A stretch of 64,000 nucleotides of DNA from assembly GCA_015057425.1 (NCBI GenBank), contig SVEL01000003.1, positions 158,253-222,252 on the forward strand, given 5' to 3'. Positions within the stretch are counted from its first letter, which is position 1; every line of letters begins with the position of its first letter. The notes under the pieces are model-generated. The model made no database searches. It saw only the letters and a program-made list of their open reading frames with translations, and had not been told where the DNA came from. This DNA is from Lachnospiraceae bacterium. GTDB lineage: Bacteria; Bacillota; Clostridia; Lachnospirales; Lachnospiraceae. The position numbers and the translations under genes were made by a program. Shown here piece after piece: positions 8,859-18,416 of the stretch.

Positions 8859-10383
8859 TAATATTAAAAGAATAGGTACACTTGTTCTCACAGGAGTAAT
8901 GATTATATCTGCAGCAGCAATGGTTGGCGGATGTAATAAGCAAGATAATAACAAAGAAAAAGATACGATAGTTGTAGGAATACAGCAGGCCCTTGACGGA
9001 CTTGATCCTCATACTGTTGAATCGGCAGGGACAAGAGAAGTTCTTTACAATGTATTTGAAGGGCTTATAAAGGTAGAGTCAGATGGCACTATATCTGCAG
9101 CACTTGCAAGTGAATACAGCATCAATGACGAGGGAACGGTTTATACATTTGTTATCCGTGAAAATGTTAAGTTCCATGACGGAAGCGTACTTACAACTGA
9201 AGATGTTAAGTATTCCATTGAGAGAAACGCAGGTCTTCTTTCAGAAGGCGGTGAAGCTCTTGATGACGCGTTTACCAATATTGAAAGTGTAAATATTAAA
9301 GAAGGTAATAAAGTTGAGCTTGTTCTTAAGACAGCAGACTCAGAATTTATATCATACCTTAACGAGCCTGTAATAAAAAAAGATGGCGAAAAAAATGCAA
9401 ATGAAAAGAAGGGACCTGTAGGAACAGGACCATATAAAGTTATAGAAAATGTAGCAGGAGACAGACTTGAATTAACAAAGTTTGATGATTATTGGAATCC
9501 TGAAAAGGCAGCAAATATAAAGAATGTTACATTTAAAGTAGTAACTGCCTCATCTGCAATGCTTGGAATGAAGGCCGGAACTATAGATATATTCCCTTAT
9601 ATAACAGAGGACCAGGCAAATGAACTTGAAGCAGCAGGTTTTGAAATATTAGACGGTAACACTAATCTTGTGCAGGCATTATACTTAAACCACAATTGTG
9701 ATAAATTTAAGGATGTGAGTGTACGTAAAGCATTGAACTACGCTATAGATAAGCAGGAAATACTTGATATGGTGGCAGGCGGCAAGGGAACTATCCTTGG
9801 CAGTGCGTTGTTTGAAGGCTTTGGAAAGTATTATAAGGATTGTGCAGGCATATATCAGTATGATGCAGACAAAGCAAAAACTCTTTTGGAAGATGCATTG
9901 GGCGGTGAAAAGCTTACATTTACAGTCCGTGTGCCGGCTAACTATGAAGTTCATATGAATACTGCTCTTGTAATCCAGAACCAGCTTAAAGAAATCGGCG
10001 TAGATATGAAGATTGATGCTATTGACTGGAGCACATGGCTTGAAGAAGTTTATGCAGGCAATAATTATGAAGCAACAGTAGTAGGTATTGATGCAAAGCT
10101 TGCACCGAAGGATATGATGAGAAGATATTACTCAAAGGGAAGCGGTAACCTTACTGCTTACAATAACCCTGAGTTTGATAAGTTATACGAAGAAGCCGTA
10201 GCAACAACAGATGAAGCAAAGAAGCAGGAACTTTACCACAAAATGCAGGATTTACTTGCAGAGGAAGCGGCTTCAGTATTTATTCAGGACAATGTCCAGC
10301 TTGTTGCTATCAATAAGAAACTTACAGGATACACATTCTATCCGATTTATGTACAGGATATGGCATGTGTAAAATGGAAATAA
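8851..10383 (+). CDS. Peptide/nickel-type ABC transporter substrate-binding lipoprotein
   Basis: About 510 residues, family 5 solute-binding protein. The N-terminus is a lipoprotein signal peptide ending in the lipobox VGGC, so the mature protein is membrane-tethered outside the cell. Family features include TIVVGIQQALDGLDPH, the DVKYSIER segment, GPVGTGPYKV and LTKFDDYWN. An ATG at 8839 is also in frame; 8851 gives the more normal signal peptide. Both overlap the end of the HAD-GNAT gene. It heads a complete dpp/opp-like set (two permeases and a double ATPase) running to 13642. The ligand (oligopeptide, metal complex or other) cannot be read from sequence. Confidence 0.88.
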   Translation: MNNNIKRIGTLVLTGVMIISAAAMVGGCNKQDNNKEKDTIVVGIQQALDGLDPHTVESAGTREVLYNVFEGLIKVESDGTISAALASEYSINDEGTVYTFVIRENVKFHDGSVLTTEDVKYSIERNAGLLSEGGEALDDAFTNIESVNIKEGNKVELVLKTADSEFISYLNEPVIKKDGEKNANEKKGPVGTGPYKVIENVAGDRLELTKFDDYWNPEKAANIKNVTFKVVTASSAMLGMKAGTIDIFPYITEDQANELEAAGFEILDGNTNLVQALYLNHNCDKFKDVSVRKALNYAIDKQEILDMVAGGKGTILGSALFEGFGKYYKDCAGIYQYDADKAKTLLEDALGGEKLTFTVRVPANYEVHMNTALVIQNQLKEIGVDMKIDAIDWSTWLEEVYAGNNYEATVVGIDAKLAPKDMMRRYYSKGSGNLTAYNNPEFDKLYEEAVATTDEAKKQELYHKMQDLLAEEAASVFIQDNVQLVAINKKLTGYTFYPIYVQDMACVKWK

Positions 10384-10399
10384 TAATTAGGAGCATAAG

Positions 10400-11365
10400 A
10401 TGAAATCAGTAATTAAGAAGATAATAACCTTCACAATTACATTATTACTGGTTTCCATGGTGGCATTTCTCATGTTTCAGGTAATTCCGGGCGACAGCGT
10501 TCTGACAAAAGCAGGTATGAACGCCACACCTGAAAGGATTGAAGAATTGAGAGAAGCTTATGGTCTCAATGAAAATATTGTTGTAAGATATTTTAACTGG
10601 TTGAAAGGATTTGTAACCGGAAACGGCTACAAATCCTATACTTATAATATGGATGTATGGGATTTGGTTATACCTAATCTTAAAGCAACCATACTTTTGG
10701 CAGGTTACAGTCTTATAATTATATTGGCCGTATCAATACCACTTGGAACTGTTCTCGGTTATATGTCGGGAAAAAAGAAAAAATCTGTCAGTCGCAAGAT
10801 TGGCAGCCTTTTTGATGTGGTAAATCAGGGAATTATGGCAGTGCCGTCATTTTTTCTGGGGATAATGATAAGCATTGTATTCGGACTTATGCTTAAATGG
10901 TTTATCCCCGGACAAATAGTTTCTCTTGAAGATGATTTCTTAGGGTTTATAGGTGCCATAACACCGGCAGCAGTGGCGGTGGCAGTGCCTAAGATTGCCA
11001 TGCTTACAAAGTTTACAAAGTCATCTATTACCGAAAATATAAGAGCAGATTATGTAAGAACGGCAAGAAGTAAAGGAATGACACTTACGTCAATACTTTT
11101 TAAACATGTTCTTAAAAATGCCCTTATTCCTGTAATTACCGTAACAGGTGTAATTTCCACGGAAATATTTGCAGGAAGTATAGTGGTTGAGCAGGTATTC
11201 GGCATACCGGGACTTGGTAAAGTACTTATTAACAGTATAAGCAGCAGAGATTACCCTGTAGTAATGGCGGCAGTAGTTTATAGTGCCATAGTAGTTTTGA
11301 CAGTTAATTTAATAGTTGACATCGCATACAGAATCGTTGATCCGAGAATGGGAGGCAAGAGCTGA
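10400..11365 (+). CDS. ABC transporter permease (DppB/OppB type)
   Basis: 321 residues with six predicted membrane segments. The N-terminus has the DppB signature VFQVIPGDSV-like segment (here MFQVIPGDSVLTKAG), and the EAA-type coupling motif is in the region RADYVRTARSKGMTLTSILFKHVLKNALIP. It forms the translocation channel with the next gene product. A one-base overlap (TGATG at 11363-11367) couples it to the second permease. Confidence 0.92.
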   Translation: MKSVIKKIITFTITLLLVSMVAFLMFQVIPGDSVLTKAGMNATPERIEELREAYGLNENIVVRYFNWLKGFVTGNGYKSYTYNMDVWDLVIPNLKATILLAGYSLIIILAVSIPLGTVLGYMSGKKKKSVSRKIGSLFDVVNQGIMAVPSFFLGIMISIVFGLMLKWFIPGQIVSLEDDFLGFIGAITPAAVAVAVPKIAMLTKFTKSSITENIRADYVRTARSKGMTLTSILFKHVLKNALIPVITVTGVISTEIFAGSIVVEQVFGIPGLGKVLINSISSRDYPVVMAAVVYSAIVVLTVNLIVDIAYRIVDPRMGGKS

Positions 11366-12159
11366 TGAAAAAGAGAAATTATACGCTTATTGCCGGAACC
11401 ATAATGGTGCTTGCGGCCATATTAATAGCAATAATAGCAGAATTTTATACACCATATGCCACCGATGCATTAAGTGTAAGTGATAAATTTCTTTCTCCGA
11501 GTCTGAAACATATTATGGGAACAGACAATTTGGGAAGAGATATACTTAGCCGTGTAATGGTAGGAATGGGAACGACCATAAAAATATCGGGCATGGCAAT
11601 ATTAATAGGTGGTACACTTGGTGTTATTTTAGGAACGGTATCAGGCTACATAGGAGGCTTTTTCGACGAAGTTCTTATGAGAATCAATGATGTTGTAGCA
11701 TCGGTTCCGTCTATTTTACTGGCAATGGTATTTATCGGTGTTATGGGTCGCGGAACGGTAACAGTCACCGTAGCACTTGGAATTGCATTTATTCCAAGCT
11801 TTGCCAGAGTTGTTCGCGGAGAAGTGATGAATTACAGACACAGAGACTTTGTAAAAAGTGCTAAGCTTTCCGGAGCAGGGCCTGTCAGAATAATGTTTTT
11901 GCACATTATGCCTAATATTAAAAATACGCTGCTTGCAGCTGTTGCAACAGGCTTCAATAATGCAGTTTTAGCTGAGGCAGGAATGAGTTATATGGGAATA
12001 GGAGTACAACCGCCTACACCAAGCCTTGGGGAGATGCTGGCGTCTTCTCAAAGTTTCTGGGGATTGGCACCGTGGTATGTGATTTTTCCGGGACTTGCAA
12101 TTATTTACCTGGTTATTTCGCTTGTGATATTTAGTAATGGTCTTAAGAAAAATATGTAA
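11365..12159 (+). CDS. ABC transporter permease (DppC/OppC type)
   Basis: 264 residues, six predicted membrane segments. The N-terminal region after the first segment contains SLKHIMGTDNLGRDILSRVM, the highly conserved DppC/OppC block. The cytoplasmic coupling loop reads RHRDFVKSAKLSGAGPVRI. It pairs with DppB-type permease 10400-11365. It is somewhat short at the N-terminus compared with many DppC proteins (about 300), but all core helices are present. Confidence 0.92.
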   Translation: MKKRNYTLIAGTIMVLAAILIAIIAEFYTPYATDALSVSDKFLSPSLKHIMGTDNLGRDILSRVMVGMGTTIKISGMAILIGGTLGVILGTVSGYIGGFFDEVLMRINDVVASVPSILLAMVFIGVMGRGTVTVTVALGIAFIPSFARVVRGEVMNYRHRDFVKSAKLSGAGPVRIMFLHIMPNIKNTLLAAVATGFNNAVLAEAGMSYMGIGVQPPTPSLGEMLASSQSFWGLAPWYVIFPGLAIIYLVISLVIFSNGLKKNM

Positions 12160-12199
12160 ATTCATATGATAAGACGAAAACTTATGTAAAAGGAAAGAT

Positions 12200-13642
12200 A
12201 TGGAAGAGATTTTAAAAGTAAATGACTTAAAGGTCGTAATTGAAAACAAAATAATAACAGATAATATATCTTTCTCAGTGAAGAAGGGTGGAATACTTGG
12301 AATAGTGGGCGAATCGGGCTCGGGAAAGACTATGACAAGTCTGGCCGTAATGGGACTTTTGCCGGAAGAGGCAGAAGTTAGTGGAAGTATTATATGCGGA
12401 GAAACGGAACTTACAAAACTTTCACACAGTCAGAGAAGAAGTATAAACGGTAAGGAAGTATCTATGATATTTCAGGAGCCTATGACTTCCTTGAATCCGC
12501 TTATGAAAGTGGGCAGACAGGTTGAAGAAATGCTTATCCTTCATACTGATATGAAAAAGGCAGAACGCAAACAGACAGTTATAAATATGTTTAAAGAAGT
12601 GGAACTTCCTGAGCCGGAGAAAATTTATAATATGTATCCGCATAACCTTTCAGGCGGTATGAGGCAGAGGGTTATGATAGCTATGGCACTTATATTAAAT
12701 CCGTCTTTAATGATAGCTGATGAACCGACAACTGCCCTTGATAAAGAAGTGGAAGATGAAATAATTAAACTATTGCTTAAGCTGAATAAGGAAAAAAATG
12801 TGTCAATTGTTTTTGTTTCGCATGACCTTGGAATTATAAAAGAAATAAGCAATGAAGTGATTGTTATGAAGGACGGAACAATAGTTGAAAAAGGAAAAAC
12901 CGAGTCTATTTTTAATTCCCCGTCTCACCCTTACACAAAATTGTTACTTGATTCTGTAAAAAAAGATAAAAAAGAAGCAGAAAAGAAGTCGGAAAATATA
13001 ATTTTAGATGTAAAAAATGTATCTTTGTATTATAAAGTCAAAGGTAAAAAAGAATATATTGCAAAGAACATAAACTTTACCATGAATAAGGGCGAAATTC
13101 TGGGAATTCAGGGTAAAAGCGGATGCGGAAAGACAACTCTTGTTAAGAGTATATTGGGATTAAGAGACGAATACGATGGGGAAATCATATGTAATGCGGA
13201 TAAAAAGCATATGGTTTTTCAGGACCCGTACGGAGCAATTAATCCCGTAAAGAAGATAGAATGGATATTGTCAGAGCCTCTTAAGATACAGAATAAAAAG
13301 GCAGGGGGCAATCTTTATACTAAAGAAGATATCAGAAAAAAGACTGAAGAAATGATAGAAAAAGTAGGTCTTGAACCTGAATATCTGAAAAGATATCCAA
13401 GTCAGTTAAGCGGTGGACAGAGGCAAAGAATCGCAATAGCAGTGGCGCTTATCGGAGGCAGCGATTTTATTGTGGCGGATGAACCGGTATCGGCCCTTGA
13501 TATGACTATTCAGAAACAGGTACTTGAACTGCTTTTAAAACTTCAGAAAGAATTCGGATTATCAATTTTATTTATTTCTCATGACGAAAATGTTATGGAA
13601 TCTATGTGTGACAGAATACTAAGATGGAATTATGAAAAGTAA
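12200..13642 (+). CDS. Double ABC ATPase of the peptide-type transporter (DppD-DppF fusion)
   Basis: 480 residues containing two complete nucleotide-binding domains. Domain 1 has Walker A GESGSGKT, signature LSGGMRQR and Walker B MIADEPTTALD. Domain 2 has Walker A GKSGCGKT, signature LSGGQRQR and Walker B IVADEPVSALD. In most peptide importers these are two proteins (DppD/OppD and DppF/OppF); here they are joined by a short Lys/Glu-rich linker at about residues 255-270. The last domain ends soon after the H-loop (FISHD). The usual C-terminal oligopeptide/dipeptide extension with its Cys-containing motif is missing from domain 2, and no Fe-S cysteines were noticed. It is separated from the permease by 40 bases. 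Confidence 0.9.
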   Translation: MEEILKVNDLKVVIENKIITDNISFSVKKGGILGIVGESGSGKTMTSLAVMGLLPEEAEVSGSIICGETELTKLSHSQRRSINGKEVSMIFQEPMTSLNPLMKVGRQVEEMLILHTDMKKAERKQTVINMFKEVELPEPEKIYNMYPHNLSGGMRQRVMIAMALILNPSLMIADEPTTALDKEVEDEIIKLLLKLNKEKNVSIVFVSHDLGIIKEISNEVIVMKDGTIVEKGKTESIFNSPSHPYTKLLLDSVKKDKKEAEKKSENIILDVKNVSLYYKVKGKKEYIAKNINFTMNKGEILGIQGKSGCGKTTLVKSILGLRDEYDGEIICNADKKHMVFQDPYGAINPVKKIEWILSEPLKIQNKKAGGNLYTKEDIRKKTEEMIEKVGLEPEYLKRYPSQLSGGQRQRIAIAVALIGGSDFIVADEPVSALDMTIQKQVLELLLKLQKEFGLSILFISHDENVMESMCDRILRWNYEK

Positions 13643-13734
13643 ACTTTAAGTAGATTTTTTGACGATTATAGTGTATAATAAAACTAATAATAGTGTGGTG
13701 AACAAATTAATATACAAATGTGGAGGATTTTCGG

Positions 13735-15840
13735 ATGGGAAAAGAAAAGAAAGTTAAGACAAATGTCCCTAAGAAAAGCAGGAAGAAAGGGAAGATTAGC
13801 TTCTTTAACAGCATCAGGGCAAAGCTTCTTGCTAGTTTTATGCTACCTGTTGCAGGTATCATTGTTGTCGGACTGATATCTTATAATAAGGCATCAGAAT
13901 CTGTTATTAACGGTCAGGTGGATTCGGCTGTCAGAACGGTAGAATCGATAGATGTATATATTGAACTTATAATGTCTACGGTACGTTCAAATTACAAAAT
14001 ATATATTGATACAGATGAATTGAAGGATTATTTTAACGGAACATATGATAAGTTGTATCCGGGTACTACAAAGAAGGCTGACGTAAGACAGGAGTTCCTT
14101 ACAAAGATGTATGATCACATTAAGGAAGATCCGCTTATCGAAGATATTATGTTTATATCAGATGAACATGAATCTATCAGTACCAATGCAGTTAAAGATA
14201 CTTCTCTTAAACTTTACAGTACATATGTTGCAACTAAAAATGGTGAAACAGCTTTATCTAATCAGTATAATTTTAACTGGTTTGGTAATGTAAGTGAGGC
14301 AGACAGCGTTCTTGGAAGCAACAAAGACCAGTATGCTTTACGAATGGTAAGAAAGTTTAGCAGTATAAAAGCATTGATGATTGTTGATGTGGATATGGGT
14401 GTAATCACAGAGGCGCTTGATAATTTTGAGGCAGGTGAAGGCGGATATGTTGCACTTGTTACTGATGATGGTGCAGAAATATTCTCTTCACAGTCAACAA
14501 CATCAGAAGAAAAGGTTTTCTTTGATAAATCATTCTACCAGGAAGCTCTTACCAATAGAGAAGAATCAGGTGCAACTAAGGTTGAAATGAATGGACAGGT
14601 TTACAGATTCATTTATTCGAAGATAGAAGGAACAAACTTTGTTGTATGTTCTCTTGTTTCAGAAAACCATCTCCTTGAGCAGGTTAAGGATATTCAGACT
14701 ATTACAATTATAGTTGTTATTATTTCGGCACTTGTTGCTATAGGTGTTGCAGTTGTATTTACACAGGGAATCAGCTCAACAATTAAGAATATCGTTGGTG
14801 TTCTTGATAAAGTAGCTCAGGGTGATTTTACAGTAGAAGTTAAATCAAAGAGAAAAGATGAATTCAGACTTATGACTGATGCGTTGCAGGATACTGTGCT
14901 GGGAGTCAAGGAACTTATAACCAGTGTACGTGACGTAAACACAGAACTTGTTCAATCATCTGAGAGAGTTTATGATTCGTCGAAGTTATTTGTGGAAACA
15001 TCAGAGAATATTAAACAGTCAGTTGACGAAATTAAATCAGGAACAAACAGACTTGATGAAGATTCAGACAACTGTCTTGCACAGATGGATGGGCTTTCGG
15101 AAAAGATTACTACAGTTACATCTAATACAAATGAAATCGAGAGAATAGTAACAGTAACCAATGATTCTATTATGGCAGGTATTTCATCTATCGAAAGCGT
15201 AACAGAAAATACACATTCGACTACAAGAATTACAGGCGAGGTTATTGAAGCTATCGGTTCTCTTGAAGATAAGACCCGTTCGATTGTTGATTTCGTAGAG
15301 ATTATCAATGGTATAGCAGAAGAAACCACACTTCTTTCTCTTAATGCATCGATTGAAGCAGCAAGAGCAGGAGAAGCAGGACGCGGATTTGCTGTAGTAG
15401 CAGGCGAAATCAATAAGTTAGCTGATCAGTCTATGAATTCGGCAGGACAAATCGGTGATATTGTTAAGGAAATCCTTGACAAGACAAGTCAGGTTGTAAA
15501 TATTGCCAAGGAAGCTTTTGAGATAGTTCAGAAACAGGATGAAGCCGTTACGGGAACTACAGAAGCGTTTAACGAGATGAGAGAAAATATTAATACACTT
15601 CTTGTATCTCTTGAAAAAATCACTCAGAATGTTGCAAATATCGAAGGTGCAAGAGATATAACACTTGAAGCGGTAGAAAATATTTCATCAGTATCAGCTC
15701 AGACATCAGCATGCTCAGTATCTGTTGGTGATACGGTAGAATCACAGAATGCGGCAATTGCAGAACTTAACAATGCGGCAGGAGTATTGGCTGAGAAGTC
15801 AGCAATGCTTACGGCTTTGCTTGAAAAGTTCACAATATAA
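13735..15840 (+). CDS. Methyl-accepting chemotaxis protein with extracellular sensor domain
   Basis: 701 residues from ATG 13735, chosen because GGAGG lies 8 bases before it; the in-frame GTG at 13720 overlaps that site. Order: basic N-terminus, membrane segment (about 32-52), Cache-type extracellular sensor (about 55-300), second membrane segment (about 325-348), HAMP domain (about 348-400), then the long cytoplasmic coiled coil with the signalling hairpin [20 protein letters not shown]. It should pass ligand information to CheA/CheW and the flagellar motor. The ligand is not predictable. It is monocistronic: a terminator follows immediately. Confidence 0.93.
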   Translation: MGKEKKVKTNVPKKSRKKGKISFFNSIRAKLLASFMLPVAGIIVVGLISYNKASESVINGQVDSAVRTVESIDVYIELIMSTVRSNYKIYIDTDELKDYFNGTYDKLYPGTTKKADVRQEFLTKMYDHIKEDPLIEDIMFISDEHESISTNAVKDTSLKLYSTYVATKNGETALSNQYNFNWFGNVSEADSVLGSNKDQYALRMVRKFSSIKALMIVDVDMGVITEALDNFEAGEGGYVALVTDDGAEIFSSQSTTSEEKVFFDKSFYQEALTNREESGATKVEMNGQVYRFIYSKIEGTNFVVCSLVSENHLLEQVKDIQTITIIVVIISALVAIGVAVVFTQGISSTIKNIVGVLDKVAQGDFTVEVKSKRKDEFRLMTDALQDTVLGVKELITSVRDVNTELVQSSERVYDSSKLFVETSENIKQSVDEIKSGTNRLDEDSDNCLAQMDGLSEKITTVTSNTNEIERIVTVTNDSIMAGISSIESVTENTHSTTRITGEVIEAIGSLEDKTRSIVDFVEIINGIAEETTLLSLNASIEAARAGEAGRGFAVVAGEINKLADQSMNSAGQIGDIVKEILDKTSQVVNIAKEAFEIVQKQDEAVTGTTEAFNEMRENINTLLVSLEKITQNVANIEGARDITLEAVENISSVSAQTSACSVSVGDTVESQNAAIAELNNAAGVLAEKSAMLTALLEKFTI

Positions 15841-15850
15841 GATTATACCC

Positions 15851-15897
15851 GGCTGCCACACTAATACTTCCTTTCTTTATTGGTGTGGCAGCCTTTA
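15851..15897 (+). terminator. Terminator after chemoreceptor gene
   Basis: GGCTGCCACAC (15851-15861) pairs perfectly with GTGTGGCAGCC (15883-15893), followed by TTTAT. The 11-bp stem with a 21-base loop lies 10 bases after the stop codon. Confidence 0.75.
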
Positions 15898-15920
15898 TAA
15901 TTAAAAAATATAAAAAGTGC

Positions 15921-15949
15921 TTGCAATATTTTAAATCATGATGTATAAT
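15921..15949 (+). promoter_or_regulatory. Promoter of tRNA-Gln
   Basis: TTGCAA (15921-15926), 17 bases, TATAAT (15944-15949), ending 19 bases before the mature tRNA. The same TTGCAA-17-TATAAT arrangement recurs at 36394 and 56653. Confidence 0.7.
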
Positions 15950-15968
15950 ACCACTTGTCGTCAGACAT

Positions 15969-16041
15969 TGGCCCATCGCCAAATGGTAAGGCAACGGACT
16001 CTGACTCCGTCATTCTCAAGGTTCGAATCCTTGTGGGCCAG
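15969..16041 (+). tRNA. tRNA-Gln (anticodon CUG)
   Basis: Cloverleaf visible: 7-bp acceptor stem TGGCCCA/TGGGCCA, D-arm GCC..GGC, anticodon stem ACGGA/TCCGT with loop CTCTGAC giving anticodon CTG, T-arm CAAGG-TTCGAAT-CCTTG, discriminator G as usual for tRNA-Gln. CCA is not encoded. It reads CAG codons. A single tRNA between protein genes, with its own promoter and terminator. Confidence 0.93.
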
Positions 16042-16044
16042 CTT

Positions 16045-16072
16045 AAGCTGTTGCAAATGCAACAGCTTTTTT
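16045..16072 (+). terminator. Terminator of tRNA-Gln
   Basis: AAGCTGTTGC pairs with GCAACAGCTT around an AAAT loop, followed by a T-run; 3 bases after the tRNA. Confidence 0.9.
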
Positions 16073-16112
16073 GTTTCTCAATAATTTTTTTTACGGAAAG
16101 GACGGAAGACAT

Positions 16113-16940
16113 ATGATAGAACTGGGTAAAGTTCAAAATTTAGAAGTATTTAAAATTACCGATTTCGGTATATACGTAGGGGAGAATAAAGAAGAAAGAG
16201 TACTTCTTCCTAAAAAACAGGTGCCGGAAGGAACTAAGCTTGGAGATAAGCTTGATGTATTTATATACAAGGATTCCAGCGACCGACTTATAGCTACAAC
16301 TAGTATTCCGTACATCAGTCTCGGACAGGTTGGAAGACTTACAATTAAGGAAGTGACAAAAATCGGTGCATTTGCAGACTGGGGTTTGGAAAAGGATTTA
16401 TTTATTCCATTTAGAGAACAGACATGTGCAGTAAAAGAAGGCAGTTCGTACCTTGTAGCACTGTATATAGATAAAAGTGAGAGACTTGCAGGAACTATGC
16501 GGGTTTACAATTATATGCAGACAACAGATATTTATAAAGATGGTGATGAAGTTGCCGGAACTATTTATGAGATAAAAGATTTGGGAGCATTTGTTGCAGT
16601 TGATAACAAATATTTCGGACTTATTCCAAAGAAGGAAGTTCACAGCAATATAAAAGTCGGGGACGTAATAAAGTCAAGAGTAACTAAGCTTCGCCCTGAC
16701 GGTAAGTTAGACCTTAGTGCAGTTAAACCTGCATATCGACAAATGAGTGATGACGTGGAAAAAATAATGTCAATCCTTGAAGGAATGGGAGGAAGACTTC
16801 CGTACAATGATAAGGTGTCGGCAGAAATTATCGACAGAGATTTTGGCATGAGTAAAAGCGCATTTAAGCGTGCAGTCGGCAGATTATACAAAGAAAGAAA
16901 AGTTATTATTAACCCGGATTCAATAGAAATTATAAAGTAA
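16113..16940 (+). CDS. S1 RNA-binding domain protein, CvfB/YitL family
   Basis: 275 residues from ATG 16113, preceded by GGACGGAAG. A longer in-frame start at 16071 lies inside the tRNA terminator and is rejected. The protein has consecutive S1-like OB-fold segments (about 1-60, 60-130, 140-205, the last containing GDEVAGTIYEIKDLGAFVAV) and a C-terminal winged-helix-like segment (DRDFGMSKSAFKRAVGRLYKE). This order matches CvfB (conserved virulence factor B) of Firmicutes, a protein reported to bind RNA. It probably starts an operon with RidA and the CPBP protease, 15 and 3 bases apart. Confidence 0.85.
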   Translation: MIELGKVQNLEVFKITDFGIYVGENKEERVLLPKKQVPEGTKLGDKLDVFIYKDSSDRLIATTSIPYISLGQVGRLTIKEVTKIGAFADWGLEKDLFIPFREQTCAVKEGSSYLVALYIDKSERLAGTMRVYNYMQTTDIYKDGDEVAGTIYEIKDLGAFVAVDNKYFGLIPKKEVHSNIKVGDVIKSRVTKLRPDGKLDLSAVKPAYRQMSDDVEKIMSILEGMGGRLPYNDKVSAEIIDRDFGMSKSAFKRAVGRLYKERKVIINPDSIEIIK

Positions 16941-16955
16941 CGGAGGTATTACAAA

Positions 16956-17330
16956 ATGAAGAAAATTATCAGTACAGATAAGGCACCGGCAGCAATCGGA
17001 CCTTATTCACAGGCAATTGAAGTAAATAACATGGTGTTTACATCAGGTGTAATTCCTGTTGTGCCGGCTACAGGAGAAATTCCGGAAGGAATAGAAGCAC
17101 AGGCAAAGCAGGCAATCGGTAATCTTGTAGCTTTACTTAACGAAGCAGGTGTTGCTACAGAAAATGTTATTAAAACAACAGTATTTATCAAAGAAATGGA
17201 TGACTTTGCAAAAGTTAATGCAGTTTATTCAGAGTTTTTCAAGGAGAATTGTCCTGCACGTTCATGTGTGGAGGTAGCAAGACTTCCAAAGGACGTTCTT
17301 ATTGAGATTGAAGCGATAGGTGTAAAATAA
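16956..17330 (+). CDS. ridA: RidA family protein (enamine/imine deaminase)
   Basis: 124 residues, the normal length. Family blocks are present: APAAIGPYSQAIEVNNMVFTSG at the N-terminus, the LLNEAG segment, and the C-terminal PARSCVEVARLPKDVLIEIEAIG with the conserved Arg that binds the carboxylate of the substrate. It hydrolyses reactive enamine/imine intermediates from PLP enzymes such as threonine dehydratase. CGGAGGT precedes the ATG. Three bases separate it from the next gene. Confidence 0.95.
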   Translation: MKKIISTDKAPAAIGPYSQAIEVNNMVFTSGVIPVVPATGEIPEGIEAQAKQAIGNLVALLNEAGVATENVIKTTVFIKEMDDFAKVNAVYSEFFKENCPARSCVEVARLPKDVLIEIEAIGVK

Positions 17331-17333
17331 ATA

Positions 17334-18326
17334 ATGAAAATAAGAAATACTACAAAAGCTAACCTTCTTTTTTTGATGTTAGTGCTTACAATGATAGGGG
17401 CATCATTGCTTCTTGGTGTGTTAATGGCCGCCTTTGGCGGAGAAAACGCAAACCCTGCCGTTGAAACTCTTTTAAATGATGCAAGTCTTGTTTTATCCCA
17501 GCTTCTCATGATGATTCCGGCACTTATTTACGTGACGGTTATGAAAGCCGAGACGGTTGACGATATAAAGTACGGAATGATAGGAGCAAGGCAGTTCCTT
17601 CTGATTCTTTGTGTGACTGTGCTTATTATACCTATTACAACAGTGATTAACTATATTTCATCAATAGGTGCACCGTCTACCGGAGAAGTTATGGCAATGG
17701 ATTTTCTTCAGATGCCTGCATGGAAATCGATTCTTTATATTGCTCTGATTCCGGCGGTGTGTGAGGAACTTTTGTTTAGAGGTTTTATTTATCACGGATT
17801 CAGACGCAGAAACAAGTTTGTTGCAATTATTATGAGTTCGGTTTTGTTCGGACTTTTGCATATGAACATAAATCAGTTTGCATATGCAACGGTTATGGGC
17901 ATAGTATTTGCGTTGGTAGTAGAGATAACAGGAAGCCTGCTTTCGTCGATTATTATTCATTTTATATTTAATGCATATAATGTGGGATTGGCATATATGG
18001 TTCTTTCCATGGATGAACTTGTCAATATGGATGCTGTAGCGGGTACGGATGTAAGTACACATATTGCAATAGTTATATGCCAGAATATCTACGAGGTTGT
18101 TTATATAGTAGGTATGGCGGTTGTGGCAGTATGTCTGCTTGTACTGGTTTTAAGAGGCCTTATAAAGGTAAGCGGTGCTGAGGATAAAGTAAAAGAAATA
18201 TTCAGCAAAGAAGGAAGAAAAACATACCATGAAGAGGGCAGAACTGTTGATTTATTTACCATACTTGCCCTTATTCCTATAATTTTATTTATGGTTATAT
18301 ATGAAATATCCATACGAATAGGTTGA
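17334..18326 (+). CDS. CPBP family intramembrane glutamic endopeptidase
   Basis: 330 residues, strongly hydrophobic with about eight membrane segments. The CPBP (CAAX protease and bacteriocin-processing, Abi) motifs are present: EELLFRGFIYHGFRRR, then FGLLHMNINQFAYATVMG, then SSIIIHFIFNAYN. These carry the Glu-Glu, His and His/Asn catalytic residues. Roles in this family include prenyl-protein cleavage and bacteriocin processing or immunity; the specific role here is unknown. It lies 3 bases after ridA. Confidence 0.88.
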   Translation: MKIRNTTKANLLFLMLVLTMIGASLLLGVLMAAFGGENANPAVETLLNDASLVLSQLLMMIPALIYVTVMKAETVDDIKYGMIGARQFLLILCVTVLIIPITTVINYISSIGAPSTGEVMAMDFLQMPAWKSILYIALIPAVCEELLFRGFIYHGFRRRNKFVAIIMSSVLFGLLHMNINQFAYATVMGIVFALVVEITGSLLSSIIIHFIFNAYNVGLAYMVLSMDELVNMDAVAGTDVSTHIAIVICQNIYEVVYIVGMAVVAVCLLVLVLRGLIKVSGAEDKVKEIFSKEGRKTYHEEGRTVDLFTILALIPIILFMVIYEISIRIG

Positions 18327-18351
18327 TTTTATCCACAAAAAATGATATTAT
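18323..18351 (+). promoter_or_regulatory. Possible promoter of the YjfB-like gene
   Basis: TTGATT, 17 bases, TATTAT, overlapping the end of the upstream gene and about 65 bases before the YjfB-like start. Moderate match only. Confidence 0.4.
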
Positions 18352-18416
18352 GTATATAGAGATAATGACGTGATTAATATGCAAGGGATACCGGAGCATA
18401 TGGAAAGGAAGTGCCT

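Noticed and set aside
13640..13679. Sigma-28-type promoter before the chemoreceptor at 13735 (TAAA...GACGATTA)
   Set aside because: Spacing is 17 instead of about 15 and the -10 match is poor; a TATAAT nearby lacks a -35 at proper distance.
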